DNA from: Ophioderma brevispina
Taxonomy: Eukaryota > Echinodermata > Ophiuroidea > Amphilepidida > Ophiodermatidae
Assembly: GCA_023653785.1 (NCBI GenBank)
Contig: JAMKCH010087987.1
Location: 1 to 64,000 of the forward strand
Direction of reading: 5' to 3'
DNA: 64,000 nt
Below are positions 23,431 to 36,600 of the stretch, in pieces. Below the pieces are notes generated by a model. The model had not been told where the DNA came from. It saw only the letters and a list, made by a program, of their open reading frames with translations, and ran no database searches. A program made the position numbers and the translations under genes. Position 1 is the first letter of the stretch, and every line of letters starts with the position of its first letter.

Positions 23431-24030
23431 AGTTTTGTGTTTGTACAGGTAGTCAAAGAACGCATGAAATTACAGATGTGATAGCTTGTAACTTCCTACA
23501 AAATAAATGCAAACTTTAATAAAAATCTCAAATATGCTCATTTTTTTTTTTTGCAACAATAAGTCAAATTAGACCTATGTAAATATCTGATACAACTCAT
23601 CTCTTCATAGTTGTGTTGGTACAGGTTTGAAGGGGAAACCATAAAAAAATTCAGACTGATAGCTTTGTAAACTTTCACAAATGCAAGAAAAATAACAAAA
23701 CCTTAAATTTCGACAGTTTTTGGTAAATAATTTATGTTTATTAGGCCAATTTAAGAGCATTATTAGTCTCATTTGGTTCATATTATGTTTGTTTCTGCTC
23801 ATAGAAATTCCCTGAAAGTTTTCAGATTTGTTTGCATTGGTGATTTTAAAAAAATGGCAAATTTTTAAAAATTACTCATTTTATTGGTAAAAAAAAATAT
23901 GCAAATCAGGATAAAGTAATGCTATGAATAGACTCTGTTGCTCAAAATTCGCTAGAGTGTATTAAGAGGAAAATCCTGCAAGTTGCAGAATGATAGTGTT
24001 GTAAGTTTTTTCCTACAGTACTCTATATTA
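23430..24030. repeat. Possible very degenerate tandem repeat
   Basis: Similar phrases recur: ATGTGATAGCTTGTAACTTCCTACAA near 23476, CTGATAGCTTTGTAAACTTTCACAA near 23658, ATGATAGTGTTGTAAGTTTTTTCCTACAG near 23990. Each follows a TTGTACAGG/TTGGTACAGG or AAATTNCAGA lead. Spacings are about 182 and 332 (roughly one and two units). Divergence is high, so this is tentative. Confidence 0.45.
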
Positions 24031-25799
24031 AGAAAATCGTTTATTTCCTTTCATTGAAAAACCCAAATTTAAAAATTTTCCTCACATTATTCAAATTTGT
24101 TGTAAAGGAGAGATAAATACTGTATGTTATGGTAATCTTTAGGTACATATATCAGGAACATACCTAAAAAAAATCAAGTGTATACCATTTATCGTTTAGA
24201 TTCTGTCTGTACATATTTTTGGGTGTTGAAAGGAGAACTAAAAATGTGCCATCGCAAAAATAAATAAAATAAAAGACTTTGACCTTTGACAACTTGGTCT
24301 CCAAATGACTGTTTGTAGTTACAAAATTTTGAAAGTTTGCAACGGAATGTCCGATTTCAATTCAAAAATTTCCAAGTGTTCTTGATTTGCTGAAGATCCC
24401 TCTTTCACATACAATTACATTTTAAACCACGGATGCAGACACTTATTTTCAACCTGACTGCCTACCTTTATGTTTGCCAATATTGGTCCATTCTAGGCCA
24501 ATTAGCAAATAATGTTGGTACAATATTGTAAGTTGTTAAATCATCTTTATTAAAATCTAAAAAGACCGTAAGCTCAATCCAGGATACGGGATGACGTATC
24601 CTCCGCAATACAGGATAGCACAGATACACAATGACATAAAAAGACTACATATCCAAGAGGCAACAATATTAAAAAGTCCCTGAACCCTTGTGCTTTCTTG
24701 TTGCCAAGATTGTAAATGTTGTCTGGTAAGTAATCCATGTCTACTTGGTGGTAGCTGAGTGGTAACTATCATGAAGAGATTTTGGCCGTGTATACAGCTA
24801 AGTTTACCTTGAGCGTCCCCACATTGTCCACCTCATGCGTGTATCGCCAGGCGACAACTCATCTGAATTTGATGATTTAGATAATTTAGACTGTTGACGT
24901 GCCCCATAAGTAAAATTCCGCTACCATTCACCACCCCCAATAGACACATGCATAGTGTGTAATCGATTCAATGTGTCACTTCACTTCTCACTCTGAGTCG
25001 ACTCTCAGCTGATGGGTCCCCACTAGTTCGCTACTTCTTAGCCAAGGATTCACCTGCCAGGAGACTGAAAGGCGACTGCAGGGTCCAACTATAGGCTGGT
25101 ACGAAAGGACTTCCCTGCCTTGTGCGTGTATAGCATGTACTCCCAGCCGGCCCCTAAAGGGTTTCCGATACACAACAATTCGTAGGGGAAGAGACCCGTT
25201 TCACACCGGGGTGAGCCATAGTACTTCCCACACGCGATATTTTATATAATTTTTTATATGGAAAGCTATTGAAACGGTAAAGAGCTCTGTATAGATTGCC
25301 CATGTTTTCAGATTAGCAGCCCTATTTGTGGGTTAAAACAATACACTCACTCATCGTGAACAAAGGGAATGTGATCCAGGTGCAAAGTAGGTGGTTCCAT
25401 ATCATAGTATCACTCACTCGCCCCCCTGTTGCGCGGGTGGGCCATGACTGCTGCAAATCTAAAACACGACTGGCACTCTCTACTGGTAAACTAGCTGAAT
25501 TAATTCTGTCAACAAACTCAGGGTCAAGCTCCATCAATAGACAACTACGTCCAACTTACAAACTTATCTCTACAGACAGATGACCACAGCGGATGGCCTT
25601 CTCTATCCCGCCTGTCTGTTCCGTGGGTTGTATTGTGTTTAGAGAATAAAACAGAAGGTCACGGAATGTTGCTGTTAAACATCATTCACTTTTAGCTACT
25701 CTCTGAGCAACACATACGCCCAGGCTCATGGTAATTGATAGCTTTCGATATAAAGGTCAATATTGCCAGAGTTTCGAAAAAAAAATTAACGGTTTGTAA
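24031..25799. other. Unassigned DNA with a GC-richer block, no gene seen
   Basis: The segment at about 24780-25680 is clearly richer in G and C than its surroundings and contains AGAGAATAAAACAGAAGG near 25641, but I see no RT, integrase, terminal repeats or ORF that would define an LTR element. It could be the 5' part of the downstream LINE or an unrelated old repeat. A CCAATATTGG-like patch lies at about 24476-24520. Confidence 0.35.
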
Positions 25800-28700
25800 G
25801 AAGCACCTTGAGTGTTCATACAAATATTAATTTAGAAGATAATAGACTCCGTGATATTCGTTTAATAAAAGCTAGGAACGTAAGTTACAAGAAAGATTAG
25901 AAAGGGATATCTCAGATTTGGAGTTGAAATATCTCAAAACCTACTTAGAACCCAACTACTCTTATTATTTTAGAAGCAAAGAAAAGGGATATAGAATCAT
26001 TGCTATAGTTACAAAGCTAAATGGGCTATGATTCGGAGTAAAGCAAGATGGGTAAGGGGAACAGCGAAAAAAATTCTAGCTATTTCTTTAATCTCGAAAA
26101 GCGACACTACAGTAAAAAGTGTAAGGTAAAAATTAAAACTGTCAGGGTGATGTTGTAACAGGTAGTAAAGCAATTCTTGACGAAGAAGTTGAATTTTATT
26201 CCAAGTTGTATACTAGTGGATAAAACGCTTTTCAAAAAGTGTTATCCTCTTGAAAAAGATTGGTTTACCCCAAATGAATATTCCTCTTCCTACAGTTTCC
26301 CCCGAATGAAGCCAGCAAGTGTGAGTCTGATAACACCCTCCAGGGGGTGAATGTCCAATGTTATTAAAATCTATGGCTAATAATAAAAGCCCAGGTGTGA
26401 TGGTTTTCACGATTGATTTCTATAAAATGTTTGCCTAATCAGATAGGTACTGTTTCCGTAAAATCATTTAAAACTACTCTTTTAGGCAAGGAAAGTATCT
26501 ATTGCCAGCGTAGGGGTGTTATATCCTTAATTCCTAAGGATGGTAAAAGATGAATTTATGCTTAAAATTGAGGCCCATCTCCCTCCTAAATGTCGATACA
26601 ATATTGCTGCCAAAGTTATAGCTAATAGAATGAAAGAATGTCCTGAGCTCCGTCATTTTCAAAAAATGATCAAACTGGTTTTTTACCAAAAGATATAATT
26701 GGTGAAAATGTTAGATTGGTTTTTGGATATAATTGGTAGGTTATACATATATAAGTATTCCTTTTACTTTATTTTTTATTTATTGTTTTGAAAAGGCGTA
26801 TGACAAGTTGGAGTGTCTTTAATTAATAAGTGTCCTTGTTGATATGTTTTGCTTTGGAAATGATCTAAAAAATGGTTCAGTTATTCTATACTGATATAAA
26901 TAGTTGTGTCATTAATACTGGTTATATATCCAGTTTTTTTAATTTGACACGCGGTGTCCGTCAAGATGCCCCCTAAGCTGTTACATCTTTATTGTATGTG
27001 CGAATTAATGAGGAATTGCTATATACGTTGTAATGAGAATATAACAGGGATTAGAATTAATAATTCTGATGAAATTAAACTTACTCAATTTGCAGATGAC
27101 ACAACACTAATTTTGGATGGATCCAGTCACCATTTCTTAATGCCCATTTGCAGTAATTGAAAATTTTGGTATCATTTTCCGGTTTACAGTTAAATATCCT
27201 CCAGTCTAGTTTTTTGAAATTGGGTTTTCCTTGCAAAATAATGATGAAAACCCTTTTTCCCCTGATAAAAGATTATGTTTGGACAAAAGGCCATTCAGTT
27301 TCTTGGCATCCACTATTTTCGCCTTGACAAGTGATCTGTTTAAATAAATTCATGAATTCACTTTAAGAGAATTGCAAAATATCCTCAATATTTGGTCGCA
27401 AAGGATTTGACCCCAATAGTAAGGTTTGTATTATAAAATATTAGCACTTCCCAATGATTGACCTATTTGTTTTCAGTCCTACAAACCAAATCCTCCTCCA
27501 TCCCATTCCTTTATTAAAAAATCAAATCAGTGTCCTTTTTAAATCCTTGTGAAAGGGAAACCTGATAAAATATATGTATCAAACACTTGTGTAAATAGTA
27601 AAGATGATGGTGGACTGAATATGATAAGATTCACCATTTTATTGATGCCTTAAAAATTCCTGAGGTTAAAAGATTTTTTGATGAGAACAATCTGTAAAAT
27701 GGAGTTTTATTTCTAGGGAAATTAAGAAGTGCAGGAATTGGATCTGGTTGTGCAACCCAAAAAAGCAATACGATTTTTTTCTATGATACTTTTGGTATGT
27801 GTTCCTGTCTGAAGTTCTAAAAGCATGGTTTAAATTGAGAACAGCGAGTGATGATATAATTACGGATCAAGTGTTATGATAACAGTATAATTAAAATAAT
27901 AAGGAAACTGTTTTCTATAAATCATGGAGCGTAAAAGGGGTTAATTATATTTCATGATGGGTTTACCAACCGCTTTTTGAATGTCTCATGAATGTTAAAA
28001 CAGTTCTGATATCAATTGTACTTATATGAAATATTTTGATTGCATCATGCTCTTGTCAATAGCTTTCACGAATCAATTGACAGGACCTGACATAACCCAT
28101 GATTCACAGCTGTGAGTGATCTATGAATGCTCAAAAAGTTACCCACCTCATTTTTGCATATGAATTACTGACCCATGCATTGCTTACAGGCCCTAACAGG
28201 CCACAGCAGAAGGGATCAATGAGTTGAGCCTACACACCTGGTGCTAATGATATCAAATTGGAATTCTGTTTATATAATGCCCATACAAATGTACCATGGA
28301 TATTAAGACACAATACTTGCAGTACAGTTTATTAACCGAATCTTCTGCCTACAAATAGTTTCTTCTGTATATAAGATTGGTATAGATTTAATGATTCTCT
28401 AAAGCTCGTTTTGTGGCGAAAGCAGGAAACTATGGAACTTAATGTGGTCCTGTAGTAATGTTTCTGACTTGTGGAAAAGTATTTTATGGGTTTAGACATT
28501 TGGATATAAATATAACATATCTTGAAATAATGGTCTTGGGATTTATGATAAGCATGAATTTCCACATCTTTTAATATGGTTCTATTATTGGTCAAGCGTT
28601 TTATTTATAATGCAGGGTCCAATAATATTACAGTGCTATGCTGATTTCAAAAACTGGCTTTTTTTTTATTAAAAGGTTGACAAATATTGCTAGAAACCAT

Positions 28701-28953
28701 GATAATATGGTCAGCATGGTGAGAAATGGGGAACCTTCTTAAGAAAGATGTTGTCCAGAAATACTTCAAGCTTCATGAAGTAGTGTTATTGACTGTATCT
28801 TTTTTGTCTTGGGGGTCTTAAATTTTTCCTTTGTATAGAGTGTACATGTAAATGTTATTGTCATCATATTGTCTTTTTGTAGTTCATGTGGCTGGAAAAA
28901 AAAACAACAATAAAGACCCTTACGCGGCATTAAAAAAAACACAAAAAAAAAAA
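25800..28953 (+). mobile_element. Tx1/L1-type LINE, 5'-truncated, degenerate
   Basis: Plus-strand fragments in order: RSKARWVRG-like and EKNSS.FFNLEKRHYSKK near 26030-26110, NNKSPG.DGF..DFYK near 26370-26430, RRGVISLIPKDGK near 26505-26550, WRPISLLNVD-like near 26570, FEKAYDKLECL near 26787, LTRGVRQDAP near 26943, QFADDTTLILDG at 27086-27121, then FLGIHYFRLDK, DLTPI, GGLNMI-F-HFIDALKI-like and a terminal METMEHLMWSC-like block near 28430. The order and the LMWSC end are typical of the Tx1 clade of L1-like elements. AATAAA near 28908 and an A-rich tail at 28931-28953 mark the 3' end. Frames are broken and no endonuclease domain is visible. Confidence 0.84.
26940..27125 (+). pseudogene. Tx1-like RT catalytic region
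   Basis: A TRGVRQDAP block (counterpart of RGVRQGCPLS) is followed, after one frame change, by an uninterrupted stretch through MRNCYIRCNENITGIRIN to QFADDTTLILDG. FADD is the L1/Tx1 form of the catalytic YADD box, and both aspartates are present. The reading frame continues to a stop at 27158. Confidence 0.85.
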
Positions 28954-29197
28954 GACGCTCCGTGTGTATTTTCTAAAACATCCGTTTTCTCTAATGACAG
29001 CTCGAAGTTTTTTTATCATCTAATAGATATCGATTTCAATATTTTCGATAATTACACTGTAAAGTGATTCCATTTAGAACAACGTCTTGTGAAGTACTGG
29101 GTAATAAAAATAGGAAAAAACAAAACGTTGGAAGTGATTCGGTATATTATCTTCAGGTACCACCTATTTTGTATCAAAGTGTCTATCTAAGCTTTAT
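27995..29197 (+). repeat. Tandem duplication, copy A (LINE 3' end plus flank)
   Basis: This ~1.2 kb unit is repeated immediately downstream. It includes the last part of the Tx1-like LINE, its AATAAA and A-tail, and about 240 bases of non-LINE flank with AGATATCGATTTCAATATTTTCGATAA, GAACAACGTCTTGTGAAGT and TAAAAATAGGAAAAAAC. Because the flank beyond the A-tail is repeated too, this is a DNA-level duplication and not a second LINE insertion. Confidence 0.9.
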
Positions 29198-29212
29198 AAA
29201 AAATAAAATTAA

Positions 29213-30426
29213 TTTTAAACAGTTATGATATACATGTAATATATGAAATATTTTGGATGGATTCATGCTATTTCAACTAGGCGTTTCAGAATCACTTGAC
29301 AGGTACTGACATCACCCATGTATCAAGCTGTTGAGTGATGCTTATGAATGCTTCCCCCCAAAATTACCGTCATTGCATATGAATTAATGGAACCATGCAG
29401 TGCTTACAGTCCCTAAAGCACAGTGGAAGTGGATTCAATGAGTTTGAGCTACACATGGTGCTAAGGATATCAGTGGAAATTCTGTTTATACTAATGCCAT
29501 ACAACTGTACCCTGATACTAAGACCAATACTGCAGTAAAAGGTTTATAACCGAATCTGCCACAAATGAGTTTCTGTATAAGGAATGGTATAATGAATGAG
29601 TTCTAAATGCTCGTTTGTGGATGTGGCGAAGAGCAGGAAACTATGGAAACATTTAATGTGGTCCTGTAGGTATGTTCTGACTTGTGGAAGAAAGTATTTT
29701 ATGGGTTTAGACATTTGGATTTGAAAGATAAACTATCTGGAAGTATGTCTTGGTATTTGATAGCATGGAATATTCCACATTTTTAAATATGGTTATATTA
29801 TTGGTCATAGCGTTTTATATAAATGCAAGTGGTCCAAGTAAATATACCAGTCTAGTGCTGAATTTCAAAAACTGGTTGTTTGTATTGAAAAAGGTTTGAA
29901 CAAAGATTGCTAGAAACCATGATAGATATGGTCATCATGTGAAGAAATGGGAACCTTTCTTAAGACAGGAATAGGTTTGTCCAGAAATAATTCAAGCTTC
30001 ATAAGTAGTGTTATTGACTGTATCTTTTTGTCTTGGTCTAACATTTTCCTTTTTGTTAGAGTGAATTGAAATGGGTATTGTCAGCATAGTGTCCTTTGTA
30101 TTTATGGCTGGAAAAAAAACAAACAATAAAGACCCTTAAGGGCATTAAAAAAAAAGAAAAATTAAAATGCTAAATATTGTGAGTGTGTATGTTTTATTAA
30201 AAAATCCGTTCTATAATGAACCCTCTGAAGGGTTTATCAAATTTTTTTATTTTTTTTTCTTAAATAGATATCGATTTCAATATTTCGATAAAAACTGTAA
30301 GTGATTCTCATTAGAACAACGTCTTGTGAAGTGCTGGGAATAAAAATAGGAAAAAAAAAACGTGGAAGTGATTCGTATATTATCTCAGGTACCTATTTTG
30401 TACATCAATTGTCTAACTGAGGTTTA
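29213..30426 (+). repeat. Tandem duplication, copy B
   Basis: The second copy aligns end to end with 27995-29197: TTTTAAACAGTTATGATAT at its start, the LINE C-terminal LMWSC region near 29655, AATAAAGACCCTTAAGGGCATT near 30125, and the AGATATCGATTTCAATATTTCGATAA flank near 30267. Differences are mainly one- or two-base insertions and deletions, more of them than substitutions. It encodes a somewhat more legible LINE C-terminus than copy A. Confidence 0.9.
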
Positions 30427-33400
30427 AATTATTTAACGGTTCAGTTTATACAGAAACACGAAAATTGAAAAACCAATATATATATATACTAGATTTTATC
30501 CTTCACATGGTAAAGAACATGGTTATCTTACCGATTTTGATAATTGGGAGGTTTTAAATGTGTATTTTATTATTGGGGAGTTCTTGACAAAAAAAATCAT
30601 ACACTAGATTTTGTCCGTCACAGGAAACAATTAAGTGTATGATGTAGTTTCATGTTATGACAAGGTGCCTCTCACAAAGGCTTAATGGCTCACCGAAAAA
30701 AAACATGGAAATCCTTATTGCTTGGAAGAAACGGCGATACACGATAATACACTGAATTTTCAACATATACCGCCGCCATGTATTGGTTTGTGTTTAAATT
30801 TTCTAGTCTTAATATATTTTTTGGGAGGAATGATTATTTGATATTTCTTTCTTTGTTTAATTTTGCAATTTTCGATTTTTTGGTTATTGGAAATTTAAAA
30901 AATAACAGAAATTTATTTGAATTTCCGTTTACTTGTTTGTTCGTTTAAAAAAATCTAATTCGTATTTCTTATTTCTTCTGTTACTTTGTCTGAGCATGTA
31001 TTGAGGGTCATACCGTCTGATAACGTTTGTTGGAGAATGTCTCTGAAGCTATCCACTGAATCTAGAACATGCAATTGCTATTTGGTCCCACACCGCCTGC
31101 GAGCGTTCGTTACCAACCGACGGAATAACAAAGAACCCGCATCACTTATATCTGAAGAACTTTAATATTGCTTAAAGGTTTCATCAAAAAAATTTTTTAT
31201 TCAAGCATTATCTGCGTAATTTTGAAATGTTTTTATATTATCCATGACCTTACCGAAAAATATTACAAATATAATATTGCAGGCCTTCAAAAATTTTTAT
31301 AAAACCTTTAGTATGTTTATTATTAACTTTCTATGTACAGTATGCAACAAATGCTATGTGCTATGTGCATAATGAGTATGTAGCAAGAAATTTCATGATG
31401 AATTTCTGTGGCGCATGACGACTATGTGTTTGAAACTTTTACTACAAAAGTCATATTTTGGGAAAAAATGTTCCGAGGAGAACATATATTTGACATTTGA
31501 TTTCAGCGAATCTAATATTGTTTGTAAAGACATTCATAGCCTGTCTATAATAATTTTCATGATTGCATGCAACACAGCAATGAAATTGCAAACATTTTGA
31601 CATGCTTAAAATAATTTTGTTTTAACGTCAAACCGTTTCCCTCGTGATCGCGTTGTTAATACATGTGCACACACTCAATCAGTGTTACATAAAAGAACCA
31701 TTCACATATGCTACTGAAAAAGCGGGAACACTCTTGAAAACGGTAACGACTCATATATCACAATATTGTCGGGTGTAAAAATATCAAAAATTGATCACAT
31801 TTACATCCAAAGCGTATCATAGAAAACAGAATTGTTTTGATACGACGCTGATGAAAAAAGATTTAATTTAGTAATATATCCTTGACATATCGTCGTGTGG
31901 GATATATTCTTACTGACCTTGATTCTAAAATTAATGGTCGCATTAAAGGAAGGTTTCCATGCACAAATACTCTTAAAATGTCCCGTCACCTTTGAGTAAA
32001 CTATTATTTAGATAATCTCTAGTTAAAATATGAATGGAAAATCATGTAATTCTACCAAAAGCTTGTCAAAACTTACTATCTTCTGGTCAAATTTTTGACT
32101 GAAACCTCTTAAGAGCATATTTTTAGATTATTTTTAGGAGCCTGACGGCCAATATTAATTTTATGATGCCCCAATTCAAGAATACAATTTATGTTGTATA
32201 AAAAGATTTTTCCTGTGCTTGCATGGTCTACACAACATGGGGAATTCAGAACCTTCGGGGAAATTCAAATCACTGGAGGGAAATATTCGCAGTCCAGTTT
32301 TTATACATTTACTACATGGAAAACCCAGTTGCGAACTTAGACACCAAGCATCCACAATTCTGCGAAAGGGACTAAAAGCAGTCAGACGATCACCTTTATG
32401 CCACTCTTTCCCCTACTGCTTTCATCGATTTTTGCTATTTGAATTCTTAATCTTCGTGCTCTAAAATTTTTAACAGTTTTGTCATTATTTCTTTCAAATA
32501 ACTGTCATACAGAAAATCAGGCCAATGACAAAATATGGCTGATAACGTGTTTGTGACATATTCAGCATCGTGGACTCATTCATTCAGGTCTTCTCCGCTT
32601 CTTCTTCCTATCTTAACTTGTGTGGTTCTCCCCAGGCCTTCTTTTCGTTCTTTTCCTCTTGCATACATATTTTGGTAATTCGGTTACTTTTTGCCCTGCC
32701 AGCAAATAACAAAATGTTGAAATAAAACCCTGGTGCCTTGAATGCATACGCCATAGTGCTGATATAGAGTTGACTAATAGACATCAATATCGCATGACTT
32801 GTAGAAAACACGAGGAAGGTTTTCTACTTGTAAAGGCTTGGCCCACAACGGGTCTGTGATCTTATCATTCACACTTTTTCTTACGTCACTCCCTCTTCCC
32901 CGTCTCCCTATTTGTTCACAACTATAGATCATTTTCTTAATGATGGTTTCCATTCGCTCGTTACAGATAACTTTTGGAAATGACAACCTCTGAGTCTATG
33001 ACAACCTACGCTAAAAAACGCCACGCTTGGGTATTACAGTCAAGTACAACGTAAACTCGGATTATTGAGCCTTATCTAAGGGCAAATACATGCTTCATGA
33101 GTTCACGTATGTGTAATACTTTGTATCTTCTAAGGTTTGACATGACGTCAGACGCAACATTCCAAGTTTAGCAGTATCTGACCTGTAAAGGTGGATATAT
33201 CGCTTTCGATTTCCATGAGGAGCGCACAGATCCAGATTGGTCTAGATCAGCATCGCTTGGTACGCAGACGATTGCATATATCCTGTTGACAAGTTCCTTG
33301 CAAGTGCGCCGCACGTTAACCATGTCCAATAACGAAGGCATGTATTAGTGATAAAATGTTCGCGTGCTTTGCCTGACAAACCCAATTGATACAGATCAAT

Positions 33401-33487
33401 GTGCAAGGATCGAACCATGTGGGAGGGACCATTGATCAGTAACTTTGCGATTCAGATCACACTATTTAAAGCAAACGAAAGGTCCAA
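30427..33487. other. Unassigned DNA, no gene seen
   Basis: No gene was recognised. ACTAGATTTTATCCTTCACA near 30490 recurs as ACTAGATTTTGTCCGTCACA near 30604, a short direct repeat. The other open frames (for example 32219-32464 plus and 32774-32986 minus) lack domain features. Confidence 0.35.
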
Positions 33488-33490
33488 TTC

Positions 33491-33608
33491 CATACTTCGC
33501 TGCATTGCACATCATGCAGTGAAAATGATAAAAACCATCTCTGACTCAACACAGTAGCAGTGCAATGCAATTTCAACTGTATTGCTGCTACAGTGTCAGT
33601 GAAGTATG
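33491..33608. repeat. Small foldback with nested hairpins
   Basis: Outer arms CATACTTCGCTG (33491-33502) and CAGTGAAGTATG (33597-33608) are inverted with one mismatch. Inside, TGCATTGCAC (33501-33510) is exactly complementary to GTGCAATGCA (33560-33569), while a competing stem pairs ACAC-GTAGCAG-CAAT (33549-33566) with ATTG-CTGCTAC-GTGT (33581-33596). It may be a small foldback element or could form a hairpin RNA; nothing shows that it is transcribed. Confidence 0.6.
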
Positions 33609-36600
33609 AATGACGCGTTAGGCGCTTGTAGAAGAGGTCAATATTTTAATCTGAAACACCCCAAGCATAAAACATTACAATTGAATCTCCTGCAGAAATA
33701 TTTGAAATATTCAGGTGAACCAGGTGCATGTATTATATTTCCGCATGCTTGAAATGATCTGGAGGGCACCAAAAATTATTCAACTTTACCTATGTATGGT
33801 GAAAGGACCCTGTTAGGCAATGGACTTACTATTGGACAGTGCGAAATTACCCGAAAACTACAATATACGGGCGCAATGCATTGTAATTTCTGTTGAATAT
33901 CTAGTTATTATCAATTTGCAGGCCACAAATGCCCACATTATTTCACAAACTTCAATTTTATCTCTAGCATCTTCTTGCGAACCTACAGGCAGAGAGGAAT
34001 TAGATATTTGGACTAGTATTGAAAAGCGAGCCGGTGTAAAGAACTGAGTGTCCCGCATGAGAGAGTGTCCTACCCCCTCACCATAGCAACATGTACGGAC
34101 AAACCGTGACCTTGTAGACGAGACCATTTGGGTAAAGTGGCTGAAACAATATGCCATTCAGCACTCCTGGAGAACACAATGACAGATGGGTGGTAGGACA
34201 CTCAGTCACACGGAAATTGTATTATATGACACCTGGCGGTCAAATGGTTCAACGAATGTAGAATACCATCGTTTCGCCTGTAGACCCATGAAGAGTACGG
34301 GGTGTGATAGATTATTCACGAAAGACCAGGCTAATTGATTTGCAGCTCAGACTGTAAAATCAAAAAAATCAGCATTTGATAAAATTATATAAATCGGTTT
34401 TAGGTGTGAAAAGGGTTCCACGGCGTCCTCTAATCCGAAAAAAAATCCATGTATGGGGTAAATATGCCTCCAAGAATAATCGCCTAAACAATGAGTGAAA
34501 CCTGGGTTTATGGGTGGTCTATAGCGGATTTAAAGCGAGTGCACTATTAACCATATAGAACGAATCAAACTAGAAAAGGGCTCACATCCCATAAAATAGC
34601 TTACATTATCATAAATATTTATGAACTAATCATGCCCAGTTCGTTGGCCGTTTCTATTACAAGGTGATTTCTCTAGGAGAAATAGTTCGGGACGATTTCA
34701 CTAGCACTCATAAAACAGAACCACCGTGAGGTGAAATGAACAATACTACATGGTGTATAAGATAAACATATGGCATGTGGAGATAATCGCCAATAGACTG
34801 CAGTGATTTTTGGCAGTAGAAATAGGGTTATCAATACATTGCGACACAGACGTACGCAATGCAGGGCAAACTTCTAAGAGCAGCGCGCACTTGACCAACT
34901 CAAGGAAAAGAGCAATTGACCTCCAGCGCCCAGTCATCGCAAAGTACAAAAAGGAGATCCAGATTGATCTGGTCAATCAGAGGTAAGGTGCCGTAATGTG
35001 GACCAAGAAATGCACTAGCGGGACGTATTGATTACTTCTCGGAATAACAAAGGGGTTACCCCAATCTGTCGTTGAACAGTTGAATTTTGATGACATTTAG
35101 TGAAAGATTCACCTAAAAAAATATAAAGTATAATACCACCCAATTTTTTCATCAAGATCACAATTTACACTGATTAAAGTATTGAATACCGCTGTTTGGA
35201 TTTATTCCCTTTGGGTGCGTTGTATGTGTGGTTGTGTGGGTGTGTGTGTGTGCGCGCGCGCGGGTGGTGGGGTCTGTGGTGTGCTGTGTATGCCGGTGTG
35301 TTACAAGCTGAAATGCATCTCGTCTTTCGTGTTGTTCGCGTTGCAACCTTCCAGGCATTCCCCTTCATCCCATCTCCATCACGTTGCGACTAACAAGTGT
35401 AGTGGTTTTTATTTATATCATGATGTATAAATCCGTAGTAACTTGACAAAGTTGAAATTTAAACGCAAAAGTTAAGGGCATAAAAGCAACGCTGGGTTTA
35501 CTAAATCACAGCCTTTTAGAGTACGCATGAACTTCTAAATGGAAAGAGAGACTAGCCAATATACCGGTAATGTCTCGTGACAAGCGGCGACCAAAGTGTT
35601 ATTTCATGCAGAGGCGAATAATATTCACACAAAATAGGATCGCCGAAGACGTTTAGTGATTACTTCAATCGCCCCCCCAAAATAAAGACCTATCTTACAG
35701 AGTCGTAGTCTGGTATGCATCGTGAAAATCACTTAAACACGTAAACGGGAGGTACACCTAATACATCGAAAACGCTTAGATATTTTCACACCGTGGCACG
35801 TAAAATCTTCACAGCTATAATAGACCACGCAGGTCAATGCCGTCTGAGACTGGATCCTCAGCAGAATCCAGCCATTTGGGGATACGACTCTAAAAGTCAA
35901 ATGAAGCGGGATAGTACTGGTACACGTGTGCTGATCCGATAGACCATTTCTTCTTCGATTTCCAAAGGGTAGATGAAGCCTATACAGTATGAGAGTATCA
36001 TCGGACGTCATATTCTTATACAATATATCTGAACTGGGTCCTGATCGCCTTTGCAAACGCAATTTGTCATGTCACTCACCATAATTCTTAACGTTGAAGA
36101 TCACACGCATATTAATATTGGAAAAATCCCCTCTCAAATATTGGGCTTTGAACAAATAATCTCTTGCACTACCGGACTGAGGCGTTGGGGTCGCATTATT
36201 TCGTAACTCCCTTTGAACACGTATATAAACGAGCGACATGTATACCTTGCCGTTATTGTTTAAACTGTGCACGTAATCTTCGTCGCTATAAAGGTGTAGC
36301 ACGAAGGAGTCAAGTATGTGTTCTTAGAATCCATATTTAAACCACCAGAGCCATTTATAGAAATGTCTCAAAAGTTGCTAAAACGGATTGATAAAATTTA
36401 TTTTTGATAGAACCTGGTCTTTTTAAAAATAAATTGAACCGGTTTCTATGCGTTGAGTATTCAGTGTGGCAAAAAAAATGGCGCCAAGAATATGTGTGAC
36501 AAGATAGTTTTGCAATCATAATCCCGTATAACGATCCTAATTTTAATCTTGAATCTAAATATCAAAGAAATAGCAGTTAATTTTGTGTTACTTATATGAG

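Noticed and set aside
25090..25125. GGTACGAAAGGAC resembling the sarcin-ricin loop of mitochondrial large rRNA
   Set aside because: Only about 13 bases match and the flanks do not resemble rRNA on either side.
24780..25680. GC-richer block considered as an LTR element
   Set aside because: No paired terminal repeats, primer site, integrase or protease was found.
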